Shown: piece after piece, positions 49,560 through 58,293 of the stretch
Layout of the letters: every line of letters begins with the position of its first letter
How positions within the stretch are numbered: the first letter of the stretch is position 1
DNA from: Chlamydiota bacterium
Lineage (GTDB): Bacteria; Chlamydiota; Chlamydiia; Chlamydiales; Rhabdochlamydiaceae
Assembly: GCA_013288075.1 (NCBI GenBank)
Contig: JABDCQ010000003.1
Span: 1-64,000, forward strand
Length of the DNA: 64,000 bases
Reading direction: 5' to 3'
Notes under the pieces: generated by a model
Database searches by the model: none
The model's input: only the letters and a program-made list of their open reading frames with translations
Told to the model about the DNA's origin: nothing
Translations under genes and position numbers: made by a program

Positions 49560-50546
49560 TTGAACCAAAAAAGATTGTGCACACTAGAAGTATCAAGCCT
49601 TGGACTTGGCTGCATGGGAATGACAGGTTTTTATGGACAAGTTAACAAACAGCAGTGCATCGAAACAATTCAGGTAGCTTTTGAAAAGGGGATCACCTTT
49701 TTAGACACAGCTGATAATTATGGCTTTGGAGATAATGAGGTTCTTGTAGGAAATGCTATAGCTTCATTTCGTAAAAACGTCTGCATCGCCACCAAGGTTG
49801 GTGTTGTCCGTAAAAGAGAAAATCCCCATATAGTTTCGATCAATGGTACACCGCAATATATCAAAGAGCAGTGCATAAATAGCTTAAAGAGATTGGGCAC
49901 TTCTGTTATCGATCTCTATTACTTGCACCATGTTGATTTAAATACCCCTATTGAAGAGACAATTCAGGCCATGGCAGATCTTGTAAAAGAAGGCCTTGTA
50001 AGACACATTGGGCTTGGAGAGGTAGCCGCGCAATATATCCGTAGAGCCCACGCTATACATCCCATTACAGCTGTTCAAGCAGAATACTCCCCTTTTTCAA
50101 GGACAGCCGAAAAAGACATCCTTCCCACCTGCAAAGAACTTGGCATTGGCTTTGTAGCCTGCGCTCCCATCTGTAGAGGCCTTCTTAGCGGCGCAATCAC
50201 CACATTTCAAGATCTAAAAGCAGGTGACTCTCGTCAAAACTTCCCCCGATTTCAAAAAGAAAATCTTATTCACAATCTTTCCATTGTCACCTCCCTAAAA
50301 AAAATCGCCAATGAAAAATCCTGCACCCTCTCTCAGCTCAGCTTAGCTTGGAGTTATGCTTTAGGCCCCTCCATCATCCCCCTTTTTGGAACAACAAAGC
50401 CCATTCATGTGCAAGAAAACATAAAAAGCACAAAGATCGATCTCACTCAATCTGAAATAGATAATATCAACGCAATTGTATCAAAAGGCACTGTTCATGG
50501 CGAAAGACACCCTGAATCGGCAAAAAAACTCTATAATCCAGGTTAA
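49560..50546 (+). CDS. aldo/keto reductase
   Basis: VSSLGLGCMGMTGFYG, FLDTADNYGFGDNEVLVGNAI, IDLYYLHHVD, QAEYSPFSR; start is TTG in the ORF track. Confidence 0.92.
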   Translation: MNQKRLCTLEVSSLGLGCMGMTGFYGQVNKQQCIETIQVAFEKGITFLDTADNYGFGDNEVLVGNAIASFRKNVCIATKVGVVRKRENPHIVSINGTPQYIKEQCINSLKRLGTSVIDLYYLHHVDLNTPIEETIQAMADLVKEGLVRHIGLGEVAAQYIRRAHAIHPITAVQAEYSPFSRTAEKDILPTCKELGIGFVACAPICRGLLSGAITTFQDLKAGDSRQNFPRFQKENLIHNLSIVTSLKKIANEKSCTLSQLSLAWSYALGPSIIPLFGTTKPIHVQENIKSTKIDLTQSEIDNINAIVSKGTVHGERHPESAKKLYNPG

Positions 50547-50577
50547 AGCCAACCTTCGAAATTAAAAATAATGCTGT

Positions 50578-50698
50578 TAGCGAAGAATAGAAATGTCCTA
50601 TCTTTGCGTTTTTTAGAAATGTCCTATTTATAGGCTTAAAAAACGCAAAGATAGGACATTTCTATTCTTCGCAAAGCGGACATTTCTAAAAAACGCTT
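50578..50698. repeat. nested inverted repeat between convergent genes
   Basis: cgaagaatagaaatgtcctatctttgcgtttttta and reverse complement; extra agaaatgtcc / ggacatttct pair. Confidence 0.88.
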
Positions 50699-50709
50699 AC
50701 AGATTCAAA

Positions 50710-52134
50710 TCAATGCCACGTTTTTATCCACTCATCATATTCCGAAGGTTTTAGGCGGAACCTAGCAATATTTCCCTTGTGCAAGCTCATTAGCTCCGTT
50801 TCAATAACTTCAATAAATTTTGCCCGGTCATCAATTGCCACATTCTCTAAAGCCCTTTGTTTAATTACCGCTACTGCAGTTTGTTTATCTAGGGATGCCC
50901 TGACAACTTCTCCCACTACCATGCTAATAAAAGAGCGATACCGCAAACGAAAGAGATCAGGCTCTCCAAGTTCTTGGCGCGTTGCAGAGTAAAGAGAGCT
51001 AGAGCGCTCGTAAGCCCATATAAATACTTCGCGCAATAACTCAATACGGTTCAATTCATATACACCGAGAAGGCCACTAACATAGACCTGTTCAGGAACG
51101 TCCACAAATGATAAAGGACACAGATTTCCACGAATCAAAGGAATGTTAGCAGCAAGCCTTGATACACGTTTATTAACATCCAGGAATGGTTGCAAATAAG
51201 GCAACTGGACCATTACAAAAAATGATTGCTCAAAAGGATCTGTGATGGCGCTAGCCGTGTCTAAAATCTGTTCAAAATATTCACTAATTAATTGAGGAAT
51301 TGCCAAAGGCTGATACACTGACTTAGCTATACCTACCGGTTTCGAGCGCAGCCGCCCACAAGCCCTCTGATCGCGGAGCAAATTGTCTGATAAAAGAGCG
51401 TGCAAATTTAAAATGGTAAAATGATTAAAATTCATTTGTTCTGCCGACTCTACCATAAATTCAATAGCAGCCTTGTGGTTTAAGATCATCTGAGCTTCCA
51501 TGCTATCTTTGCCTTCCGGGGCCTCTCCTAACTCAAGCAACCTCTCTGTTTCGAGCAATGAATAGGTGTTTCCCTCTAACCGGCTTGAATTCCATGATAA
51601 ATCAATCAACAAACGACTGAGCATTTGTCTTGCATAGGTTCCTGCAGGACGCTGTCCATCCGGAGACTTTCCAATTTCAAACAAGTGGTTTCTTATGCTT
51701 TCAGAAAGATAATAGGTTTCGTTAGGACGATATCTATCAAGAAACTCTCTATTGTAACCAACCGGTCGACGCGCCTGAATGGGTCTACGCACGTTTGATT
51801 GAATAGACAAAGCTTCTTGCGATAAAGGAATTAATTTTTCCAATTGACTGCTACCTAAGAAGGGGTCTTTTGCCGGAGAAATATCCGCTGAAGAAACCTC
51901 AGAGGCATCTATCTCATCTTGAGCCTTCCTTAGATGGTAGCGCCTAGAATTAGTGCTCCCTGAGATATTTAGGCGCCCTTCCTTCAGCAAAGAAGCTAAA
52001 TAGCGTTGCAAAGAGCGCTTAGCCAAAGGGGGCACTAGCGTCTCCAAAATATCAGCTAAGGAAGCTCCTTCTGGAAAGCTTTCTAACACCCTCAAAATAT
52101 TATCAAAAGTTTTATTAGGATTTTGTTTTACCAC
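50710..52134 (-). CDS. winged-HTH + Fic domain protein with degenerate Fic motif
   Basis: N-terminal wHTH-like FDNILRVLESFPEGASLADILETLVPPLAKRSLQRYLASLLKEGRL; inhibitory-type SSRLEGN; Fic core QPFLDVNKRVSRLAANIPLI; GTG start. Confidence 0.85.
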   Translation of the reverse strand: MVKQNPNKTFDNILRVLESFPEGASLADILETLVPPLAKRSLQRYLASLLKEGRLNISGSTNSRRYHLRKAQDEIDASEVSSADISPAKDPFLGSSQLEKLIPLSQEALSIQSNVRRPIQARRPVGYNREFLDRYRPNETYYLSESIRNHLFEIGKSPDGQRPAGTYARQMLSRLLIDLSWNSSRLEGNTYSLLETERLLELGEAPEGKDSMEAQMILNHKAAIEFMVESAEQMNFNHFTILNLHALLSDNLLRDQRACGRLRSKPVGIAKSVYQPLAIPQLISEYFEQILDTASAITDPFEQSFFVMVQLPYLQPFLDVNKRVSRLAANIPLIRGNLCPLSFVDVPEQVYVSGLLGVYELNRIELLREVFIWAYERSSSLYSATRQELGEPDLFRLRYRSFISMVVGEVVRASLDKQTAVAVIKQRALENVAIDDRAKFIEVIETELMSLHKGNIARFRLKPSEYDEWIKTWH

Positions 52135-52292
52135 TGGCGCCCCCTATAAAGTGGCGCAACTTGAGACCAACTCGCGCCAATTATATGCAATTATATACAA
52201 ATTCCCCTTAATCGCGCCACTAAAATGGCGCAATACTGGCGCAAGTCAGGAACATGCGCCAATTATAAGGCCATTTTGGCGCGATACTGGCA
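52135..52292. promoter_or_regulatory. TGGCGC/GCGCCA motif array upstream of wHTH-Fic gene
   Basis: eight exact TGGCGC or GCGCCA hexamers in 148 bp, plus near-direct repeat TGGCGCAATACTGGCGCAA / TGGCGCGATACTGGCACAA. Confidence 0.75.
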
Positions 52293-52347
52293 CAAAAGAG
52301 GGGTTATTAGAATTTAAACTTGATAAACCATCGAGTTAAACCCTCAG

Positions 52348-53415
52348 CTATTTGGCGCAGTCTACAGCAGATTTTTTGAGGTTTAGTAGACTTGGATTTA
52401 TTGCCACTCTCAGAGTGCCGATTTCTGAAAGAATGCGTAGTATTTCCCTAGTAACTTCTTCTTCTGTTTTTGTTTCATCTCCAAATGCCTCTGCCATTTT
52501 TTCAACGACTTTTTTTTCTTTAAAATAGCTTTCATGGGCAAGTAGACGATGACTATTCAAACAAGTTGCCAATGCTTCTTTAGGAGGGAAATAGTACTCA
52601 CCACTAGGAGATTGGAAGGCGTCTATGATATTGCGCGCGGCATGAGCCGCTCTATGCACTACTGTCGCAGGAGCCGACAGAATCTCAGCGCTTGCTTTGG
52701 CTTGAATGTATGCTTGAGCGAGTTCTCGATCGACAGGGTTTCTGCTTGTTGCTAAATCCCCAATCTCTTCCCATGAAGGAGCGGGAAATGTAGACTTTAA
52801 ATGATCAACGATATGGCCCTCTAACATGAGAGCGCCAGCAACCCCTCCCCCAATAAGGCCACTTAACCCCCAAACAAAAGCTCCTTCTGCAGTGATATCT
52901 ATGATCGTATTCCTAATAGGACGATCCGAATCAGAATTTTCAGAGTAAGCGCCAAGAAACCGGAAAATTTGGATAGGCAAGGTTTTTACAAGATGCGGTG
53001 CATGATGATAAATCTCATCTCTAACTATGTGTGCTACATCAGCAAAACAAAGAGGAATGGGACTTGCGTGAGAAGGCTCTGCCTTCTTGCGATCTTCCAG
53101 TCTTGCTGTCTTATACCCTTCCCTAACATTAAAAGGCTGTGGCGAGGCAAACGGGGCAAAATTGATGCTAGCTCCTCGGATTTTGTTATTAACAGGTTCT
53201 AGAGCGCTCGCTGTAGAAAAGCTATATGCCGGCGTCGACTCCAGATAACTATTTGCTCTAGCATGAATAGTGCTAAGAGAAAAGGTTATTTCCTGACACA
53301 TTTGGGAGACTAAGTGTGTTTTTTGATTTAGCAAGGAATACTTGCCTGATAAAACAGCTCTTGCACTCAAATAGCTTGATTGTTCGTTTAAGGTTACATC
53401 TATTTTTAATGGCAT
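52348..53415 (-). CDS. hypothetical protein, operon gene 8, glycine-rich hydrophobic segment
   Basis: ORF; N-terminal module shared with 53415..54551; FVWGLSGLIGGGVAGALML. Confidence 0.75.
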   Translation of the reverse strand: MPLKIDVTLNEQSSYLSARAVLSGKYSLLNQKTHLVSQMCQEITFSLSTIHARANSYLESTPAYSFSTASALEPVNNKIRGASINFAPFASPQPFNVREGYKTARLEDRKKAEPSHASPIPLCFADVAHIVRDEIYHHAPHLVKTLPIQIFRFLGAYSENSDSDRPIRNTIIDITAEGAFVWGLSGLIGGGVAGALMLEGHIVDHLKSTFPAPSWEEIGDLATSRNPVDRELAQAYIQAKASAEILSAPATVVHRAAHAARNIIDAFQSPSGEYYFPPKEALATCLNSHRLLAHESYFKEKKVVEKMAEAFGDETKTEEEVTREILRILSEIGTLRVAINPSLLNLKKSAVDCAK

Positions 53416-54551
53416 TAGGGGGTAATCTCCACAAGTGATAGGGGTTTGTCTAGAAGTCCTTTGGAGAAATGGCCTGAATTGACAATTTCTTTAGATTGGG
53501 CTTTTAATACGGTTGCTACAGGTAGGTGCTCTGCATTCCAGAGTAAATAGATACGCTTGAATCCTTCTTCTTCAGACTTCTTGTAAATACTGTTTAAAAG
53601 AGCATCTAAACGTTCATTCCACATTGAGTTTGTTGAATAACTGATTCCATTTTCTAAATGCAGAAACTTTGAATACTGAACAAGAAAAACGGCTCCCTCC
53701 TCTACCTCTTGATAAAGAAGAAGGCCTTGCATTTTTCCCGTTTGGTTTGCCGTAAATTTTGAAAGACTTACATTATAGGTCTTACTCTTTGCAAGAAACT
53801 GGTTTAAATGCGCGGGGAAATCATTAGGTAAAACACTTGAACTTGGCAAGTTAAAACCAAAACCACTTACAATGGCCTTTTCACTTAGTAATCCTCTTTC
53901 ATAACTCAGCCTTGCAATAAGTTTTTTTTCAGAAATCACAAAACTCTTAAATCCGGAAGTCATACGACTTGCTCCTGAACCCCCCCCAATAGGGCAGAAA
54001 AAATGGAATACCTCATCAAACTCAGAAGAGGAAGTTTTTAAAGTAAACTGAGAGACTTTTAAAAGAGCTGAAGAAAGACCTGTTTGATTAGCTGCCTTGG
54101 CAACTGCTTTAATAGTTGCGTCGGTAGCTGTCTGTACTTTTTTGCAAACCTTGCCAGTTGCCGGAGTTAAAGAGCAGCCTTTCTCTATATATTTTGTTGC
54201 AAGCGCTAATAGTTTTTCCCTTCTTTGCCTTGCATCTTCTTGACTTGAGCGAATAAGAGCTAAAGGCATTAAAGGTACTGAGAAATGTATGCGCGCAAGT
54301 CTAGAGCTACTAGCTGCTCGAATTTTTTCATCATGCTGCTCAAGAAGCGCACATGGGGTTGTAGAAGGAAATGGGCGCGTTAACCAATCATCTGCCTTTG
54401 CATAAATATTAGCCTTTAAAGCATTCACCTCTCCTGAAATCGCTGTAATTGCGAGGCCACTTTTCCCTAGCCTTGAAGAGGCATTCATAAGATAGCGTGA
54501 TTGAAGCTGATGATTTGGTTCATCTGTTAGTTTAAATGTGATAGATGCCAT
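53415..54551 (-). CDS. hypothetical protein, operon gene 7
   Basis: ORF abutting the next; N-terminal module ...YLMNASSRLGKSGLAITAISGEVNALKANIYAKADDWL...EKIRAAS. Confidence 0.78.
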   Translation of the reverse strand: MASITFKLTDEPNHQLQSRYLMNASSRLGKSGLAITAISGEVNALKANIYAKADDWLTRPFPSTTPCALLEQHDEKIRAASSSRLARIHFSVPLMPLALIRSSQEDARQRREKLLALATKYIEKGCSLTPATGKVCKKVQTATDATIKAVAKAANQTGLSSALLKVSQFTLKTSSSEFDEVFHFFCPIGGGSGASRMTSGFKSFVISEKKLIARLSYERGLLSEKAIVSGFGFNLPSSSVLPNDFPAHLNQFLAKSKTYNVSLSKFTANQTGKMQGLLLYQEVEEGAVFLVQYSKFLHLENGISYSTNSMWNERLDALLNSIYKKSEEEGFKRIYLLWNAEHLPVATVLKAQSKEIVNSGHFSKGLLDKPLSLVEITP

Positions 54552-54555
54552 GGGT

Positions 54556-55011
54556 TTAATTGCTCCTTGAGGCGATTTTTCTAGATAATTGTTTACCGCA
54601 ATTGTTAATAAAGACGGTTGCTTGAGAGTTAGAAGGCAAAAGGCGTGAAGAACCCATCATTTGCTTAATTTCATCTCCGAGGGAGGCTATTTTAGATCTA
54701 TAAACTTTAAGCTTTTCTAACAAGCTAATTTCTAAAGACTTAAATTCATTGCTATGGCCTTCCAAACTTTGCAAAGCTTGCCTTGAGTCTTTTAAATAAT
54801 CGATTTCCCTTCCTTCTTGAGATAAAGCGGTAACTGTCCCTTCAATATTTTTTTGCGTTTCATCAAGGAGTTTAGTATAGCGCTCTACAGAATCTTGCAG
54901 ATATTGACGCGCTTCATCGATCTTTTCCTGCAGTAAGCTCTCTTCTGTCTCTCCGCTTGCTAAAGCATTCGAAAATGCAATAGTTTCATTCATTCTTTCA
55001 ATAAAGCTCAT
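54556..55011 (-). CDS. coiled-coil hypothetical protein, operon gene 6
   Basis: heptad-rich ORF, 4-bp overlap with upstream ORF. Confidence 0.75.
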   Translation of the reverse strand: MSFIERMNETIAFSNALASGETEESLLQEKIDEARQYLQDSVERYTKLLDETQKNIEGTVTALSQEGREIDYLKDSRQALQSLEGHSNEFKSLEISLLEKLKVYRSKIASLGDEIKQMMGSSRLLPSNSQATVFINNCGKQLSRKIASRSN

Positions 55012-55577
55012 TTTGTAAGACCTTGTAAGGCAAGCATTCTTTCATCGGTTTTTTTCTTCAATTCTTTAAGCTTTTCTTTGCACTCTTTATCCAATTGAAT
55101 TCTTGCAGCATTAAGGGTTAAAAGCGTATTTTGCTGCTGTGAAAAACTCTCTTCTTGCGTGCTATTTATAACATTTGCAGAGGCTACTAATTGATTTGCC
55201 GCTTCCCCAATCACAGCTTGCAAGCGATCCATTTTAGCATCATAAGCCTTCTTTTTTATCACAACCTCTATAAATTGATTGATAAAGGTCTCGCAATCCA
55301 TCCCCTGTGCCATAAGGCCCGTCAATATACGTTTCCACTTCTCCTCAATCGATCTCGTATTTGCAGGATAGATAAATGCGCATAGTAAAAAACAAATCGC
55401 TTTAGCTTGATCATCCGGATTTTTTTTAACAAACTCTTTTTCCCAAGCAAGAAGATCATCCTTTCTTGCAGAAAAAAAGGAAGAGCTTTGCATCTCCTCG
55501 ATAAGAGCCTGAACCGCAGTAAGTGGAGGAGAAGATTCGGATACAAGTCTCTCTTGGGTGATCGTCATTGTGCTCAT
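55008..55577 (-). CDS. hypothetical protein with C-terminal coiled coil, operon gene 5
   Basis: ORF, tight operon spacing. Confidence 0.75.
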   Translation of the reverse strand: MSTMTITQERLVSESSPPLTAVQALIEEMQSSSFFSARKDDLLAWEKEFVKKNPDDQAKAICFLLCAFIYPANTRSIEEKWKRILTGLMAQGMDCETFINQFIEVVIKKKAYDAKMDRLQAVIGEAANQLVASANVINSTQEESFSQQQNTLLTLNAARIQLDKECKEKLKELKKKTDERMLALQGLTK

Positions 55578-55583
55578 AAGCGT

Positions 55584-56003
55584 TTAGTCTCTTGACCCTC
55601 CACCTCTTCGATCCATTTGATAACCATACCAGCTATCAGGAGAAGGCTGCTGAGGGGCGGGTGTGGGGGCCGGCTGGGGATATTTTCTTTTCCACGCATC
55701 TAATTCAGCATTAAAAACGGAAATTTGCTGATTTAATGTTTGGATCTCATTTGCTTGAGACGCCTCTATTTTAGTTAGCGAATCAATAGACCCTTGCAAT
55801 AATCCAAGACTGTGGGAATGTACGTTTTTTAGCTCAGCTGTTCTTGCACGTGCAGAAATGAGCTGGTCTTGCAATAGGGCCGTTTTTTTTGCAAGAGCTT
55901 CTAGAGCTTCTTTGCATTGCTCATTCATTACATCAACTGCTTGATCTACATCCTCAATGCGCTGATAAATTTCTTGGTTTAACCCTTGTACTGATTGTAG
56001 CAT
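55584..56003 (-). CDS. coiled-coil hypothetical protein with Pro/Gly-rich C-terminus, operon gene 4
   Basis: ORF; RKYPQPAPTPAPQQPSPDSWYGYQMDRRGGGSRD tail. Confidence 0.75.
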   Translation of the reverse strand: MLQSVQGLNQEIYQRIEDVDQAVDVMNEQCKEALEALAKKTALLQDQLISARARTAELKNVHSHSLGLLQGSIDSLTKIEASQANEIQTLNQQISVFNAELDAWKRKYPQPAPTPAPQQPSPDSWYGYQMDRRGGGSRD

Positions 56004-56005
56004 AA

Positions 56006-56365
56006 TTAAAACGACCTCATAGCTTCTTTAATTTGGATATCCAGATTTCTCCAGTGCATTACTTGGGGCTGAACCGCTCCAAATGTAGCACTAAGGGTTT
56101 GCAATTGAGCTGCCTGCTCACTTACCTTAGCAGTTAAAGTTTTAACTTTGTCATCAAAAGGCTTTTTCTCTAATTCTTGAGCTGTCTCAAGCTCTTCATT
56201 TTCTTTGAGGGCTGCTGCAAGTTCTGATTCAAGCTTTTGATTCAGCTCTATAAAAGGCTGCATAGAATTATCCCACGTCTCTATGTTTACATCAATTGCA
56301 ACTTCTGTATTTGCAACAATTATTTGCAAAGATGTTCCACTATTTGTCAGAGGTATAATACTCAT
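56006..56365 (-). CDS. coiled-coil hypothetical protein, operon gene 3
   Basis: ORF re-started at MSIIPLTNSGTSLQIIV (56365), just after the stop of the upstream gene. Confidence 0.72.
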   Translation of the reverse strand: MSIIPLTNSGTSLQIIVANTEVAIDVNIETWDNSMQPFIELNQKLESELAAALKENEELETAQELEKKPFDDKVKTLTAKVSEQAAQLQTLSATFGAVQPQVMHWRNLDIQIKEAMRSF

Positions 56366-56367
56366 AA

Positions 56368-56982
56368 TTATCCAAAGGGTAATGCAAGAGTTAACATAGC
56401 GCCGCCTTTTGCCGGTACAGCAGCGGCAGCTCCGCCGGCTCCGGCTTCCATAGCAAGGCTTGCACCGGCTGTCACTACAACGCATGCTGCAGCAATGACT
56501 AAGGCGGCCCTTAACTCTTTACGTTTATGTTCTCTAATTTCTTTTGCTTTTTCTTCAATTTGAATCGCTGTGCTTATCTTTTGTTTTTCCAATGCAGAAA
56601 GATGGCCGGCATGTTGCACAAGAGAACGGTTAAGCTCTACAATACGCTCATCAGCTTCTAGATCCTCTTGATCTAGCCTATCAAGTCGTCTTCTAAGATC
56701 TTCCTGATCATGCTGAAGCAACTGAACATTTCTGCCAATCTCTTGGTCTAATCTTCTGATGGAGGCATCTTCTTGCTCTTTTCTCTCCTGCCCAAATCTT
56801 TCTATCTGCGCTTCAGCTAAATTCCCTATATCCCGCTGAAATTCTTTAAATTCATCTTCGCGGGGCTCCGCTGCAAGCATAGCGCGTCTCCTTGCAAACA
56901 AATCATCTGCCGGGCTAGGAATCCCTGCATGCTGCCTATTTAGAGCAGATTGTCTTAAAAGGTCCCCTACAAAATTTGCCAT
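56368..56982 (-). CDS. coiled-coil protein with C-terminal hydrophobic Ala/Gly-rich segment, operon gene 2
   Basis: long charged heptad region then LRAALVIAAACVVVTAGASLAMEAGAGGAAAAVPAKGG. Confidence 0.78.
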   Translation of the reverse strand: MANFVGDLLRQSALNRQHAGIPSPADDLFARRRAMLAAEPREDEFKEFQRDIGNLAEAQIERFGQERKEQEDASIRRLDQEIGRNVQLLQHDQEDLRRRLDRLDQEDLEADERIVELNRSLVQHAGHLSALEKQKISTAIQIEEKAKEIREHKRKELRAALVIAAACVVVTAGASLAMEAGAGGAAAAVPAKGGAMLTLALPFG

Positions 56983-56995
56983 TTCCTCTCCAATT

Positions 56996-57952
56996 TTAAC
57001 ATATTACGCAGCTGCTTTTAGGTTTGATGCCAGCCACATGCTGTTGAAACTGGTTAAATGCATTATCTAGCTTGTTATATGCTGCTTTTTGATTTGCAAT
57101 GACTTGTTCAGCATCAGTTAATCGCTCATGCACTGCAGCACTACGAGCTGCCCCTTCATCCACCCTAGCTGCCAAAACAACGTTATTTTCTTTTAGTTCA
57201 TGCAACTGCTTATCCACTTTCGCAAAACGCTCGTCTTCTCTTGCTTTACCCTCTAAATCTAGTGATTCATTTTGAGAAGTCACTTTAGTAATTATTTGGT
57301 TAGCATAAAGAGTGTATCTTTCTAGTTTTTGTTGGATTTTTTCTAATTTTTCACAGTTCATGACCTTTTGAGCCAAGTCCATATATTCTTGTAATCTTCT
57401 TAGAGCCTCCTCACGGGTCGTGGGGCTTACAACTTCTTTTTGCAAAGCGGCAAGTTCTTGATTAGCTAGAGGGCTAACCTCGTTTACCCAATCAACCATT
57501 TCCGTAAGGAATAGGTGGGCAGTTGGCTCCATCACTTCTCCATCAAAAGGAGATTTAGCAATAGGCATATCGAGCAAAGAACAAAGAGCTTTAAAGTCCA
57601 AGAACATCGCCTCTTCCCAAACACGTGTGCGATCTAGAATAGGACTTACCAAGGGTTTTCTAGTTAAATCGTTAACAAGATGCACTCTTCTTAACTCCTC
57701 TACCATATTAAAAGCTAAAACGCGCAATTCAGGAGAAAAATCACTCGCTTTAAATGTTAATGCCCGATCAGCCCAATCCTTAACAACCTTCCCTCTCGGA
57801 TCGCTTACATCTTTATAGCGCTTCACGATATCAGATAATTTAGAAAGCGCCTTGTTGTAGTCTGACAAAGTCGCCTCAGAAGAGACTGGAGAGCTAAGAC
57901 TAGTTGTTACCAAACTAGAAGCTTGATATGTAAGAGTTGATATCATTTTCAT
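56996..57952 (-). CDS. hypothetical coiled-coil protein ending in CaaX-like CVIC, operon gene 1
   Basis: ORF; C-terminus HVAGIKPKSSCVIC* verified codon by codon (tgc gta ata tgt taa on minus strand). Confidence 0.8.
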   Translation of the reverse strand: MKMISTLTYQASSLVTTSLSSPVSSEATLSDYNKALSKLSDIVKRYKDVSDPRGKVVKDWADRALTFKASDFSPELRVLAFNMVEELRRVHLVNDLTRKPLVSPILDRTRVWEEAMFLDFKALCSLLDMPIAKSPFDGEVMEPTAHLFLTEMVDWVNEVSPLANQELAALQKEVVSPTTREEALRRLQEYMDLAQKVMNCEKLEKIQQKLERYTLYANQIITKVTSQNESLDLEGKAREDERFAKVDKQLHELKENNVVLAARVDEGAARSAAVHERLTDAEQVIANQKAAYNKLDNAFNQFQQHVAGIKPKSSCVIC

Positions 57953-58023
57953 ACACCAAATTAATTATTTCGAATAATTATCTAATAAATCCAGTTTATT
58001 TTCAATTCAAATAATTTAATTAC

Positions 58024-58185
58024 AACAAAGAGATAAATCTCTCTCTCTTTTCTTCCTCTGTGGTTTCTTGTCTCTGTGGTTTATCTCTTGGGCGAGTCTG
58101 AAGGTCCAAAGGACTTGTATTTTTTTTAACCACAGAGGGAAGAAACCACAGAGAAGAGAGAGGGAGAGAGAAATTCCTCTTTGTT
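58024..58185. repeat. palindromic intergenic repeat family, copy 10
   Basis: aacaaagagataaat ... cctctgtggtttcttgtctctgtggttt ... ttaaccacagagggaagaaaccacagag ... ctctttgtt. Confidence 0.9.
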
Positions 58186-58293
58186 TTTAAGGCTTACGCG
58201 GAAAGAGGCCGTTCTCGGGGTTTTTGCCTTATCTTTGCGTTTAATTTTTTGATGGGTTAAGCTTTTGGTTTACGATCTTTAAGGAAGGGATTT

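Noticed and set aside
52151-52339. 62-aa plus-strand ORF over the TGGCGC array
   Set aside because: Low-complexity translation of the motif array with no RBS or family support; a regulatory region is more likely.
1587-58185. CRISPR array interpretation of the dispersed repeats
   Set aside because: Copies are kilobases apart, palindromic with conserved loops, and have no regular spacers or cas genes.
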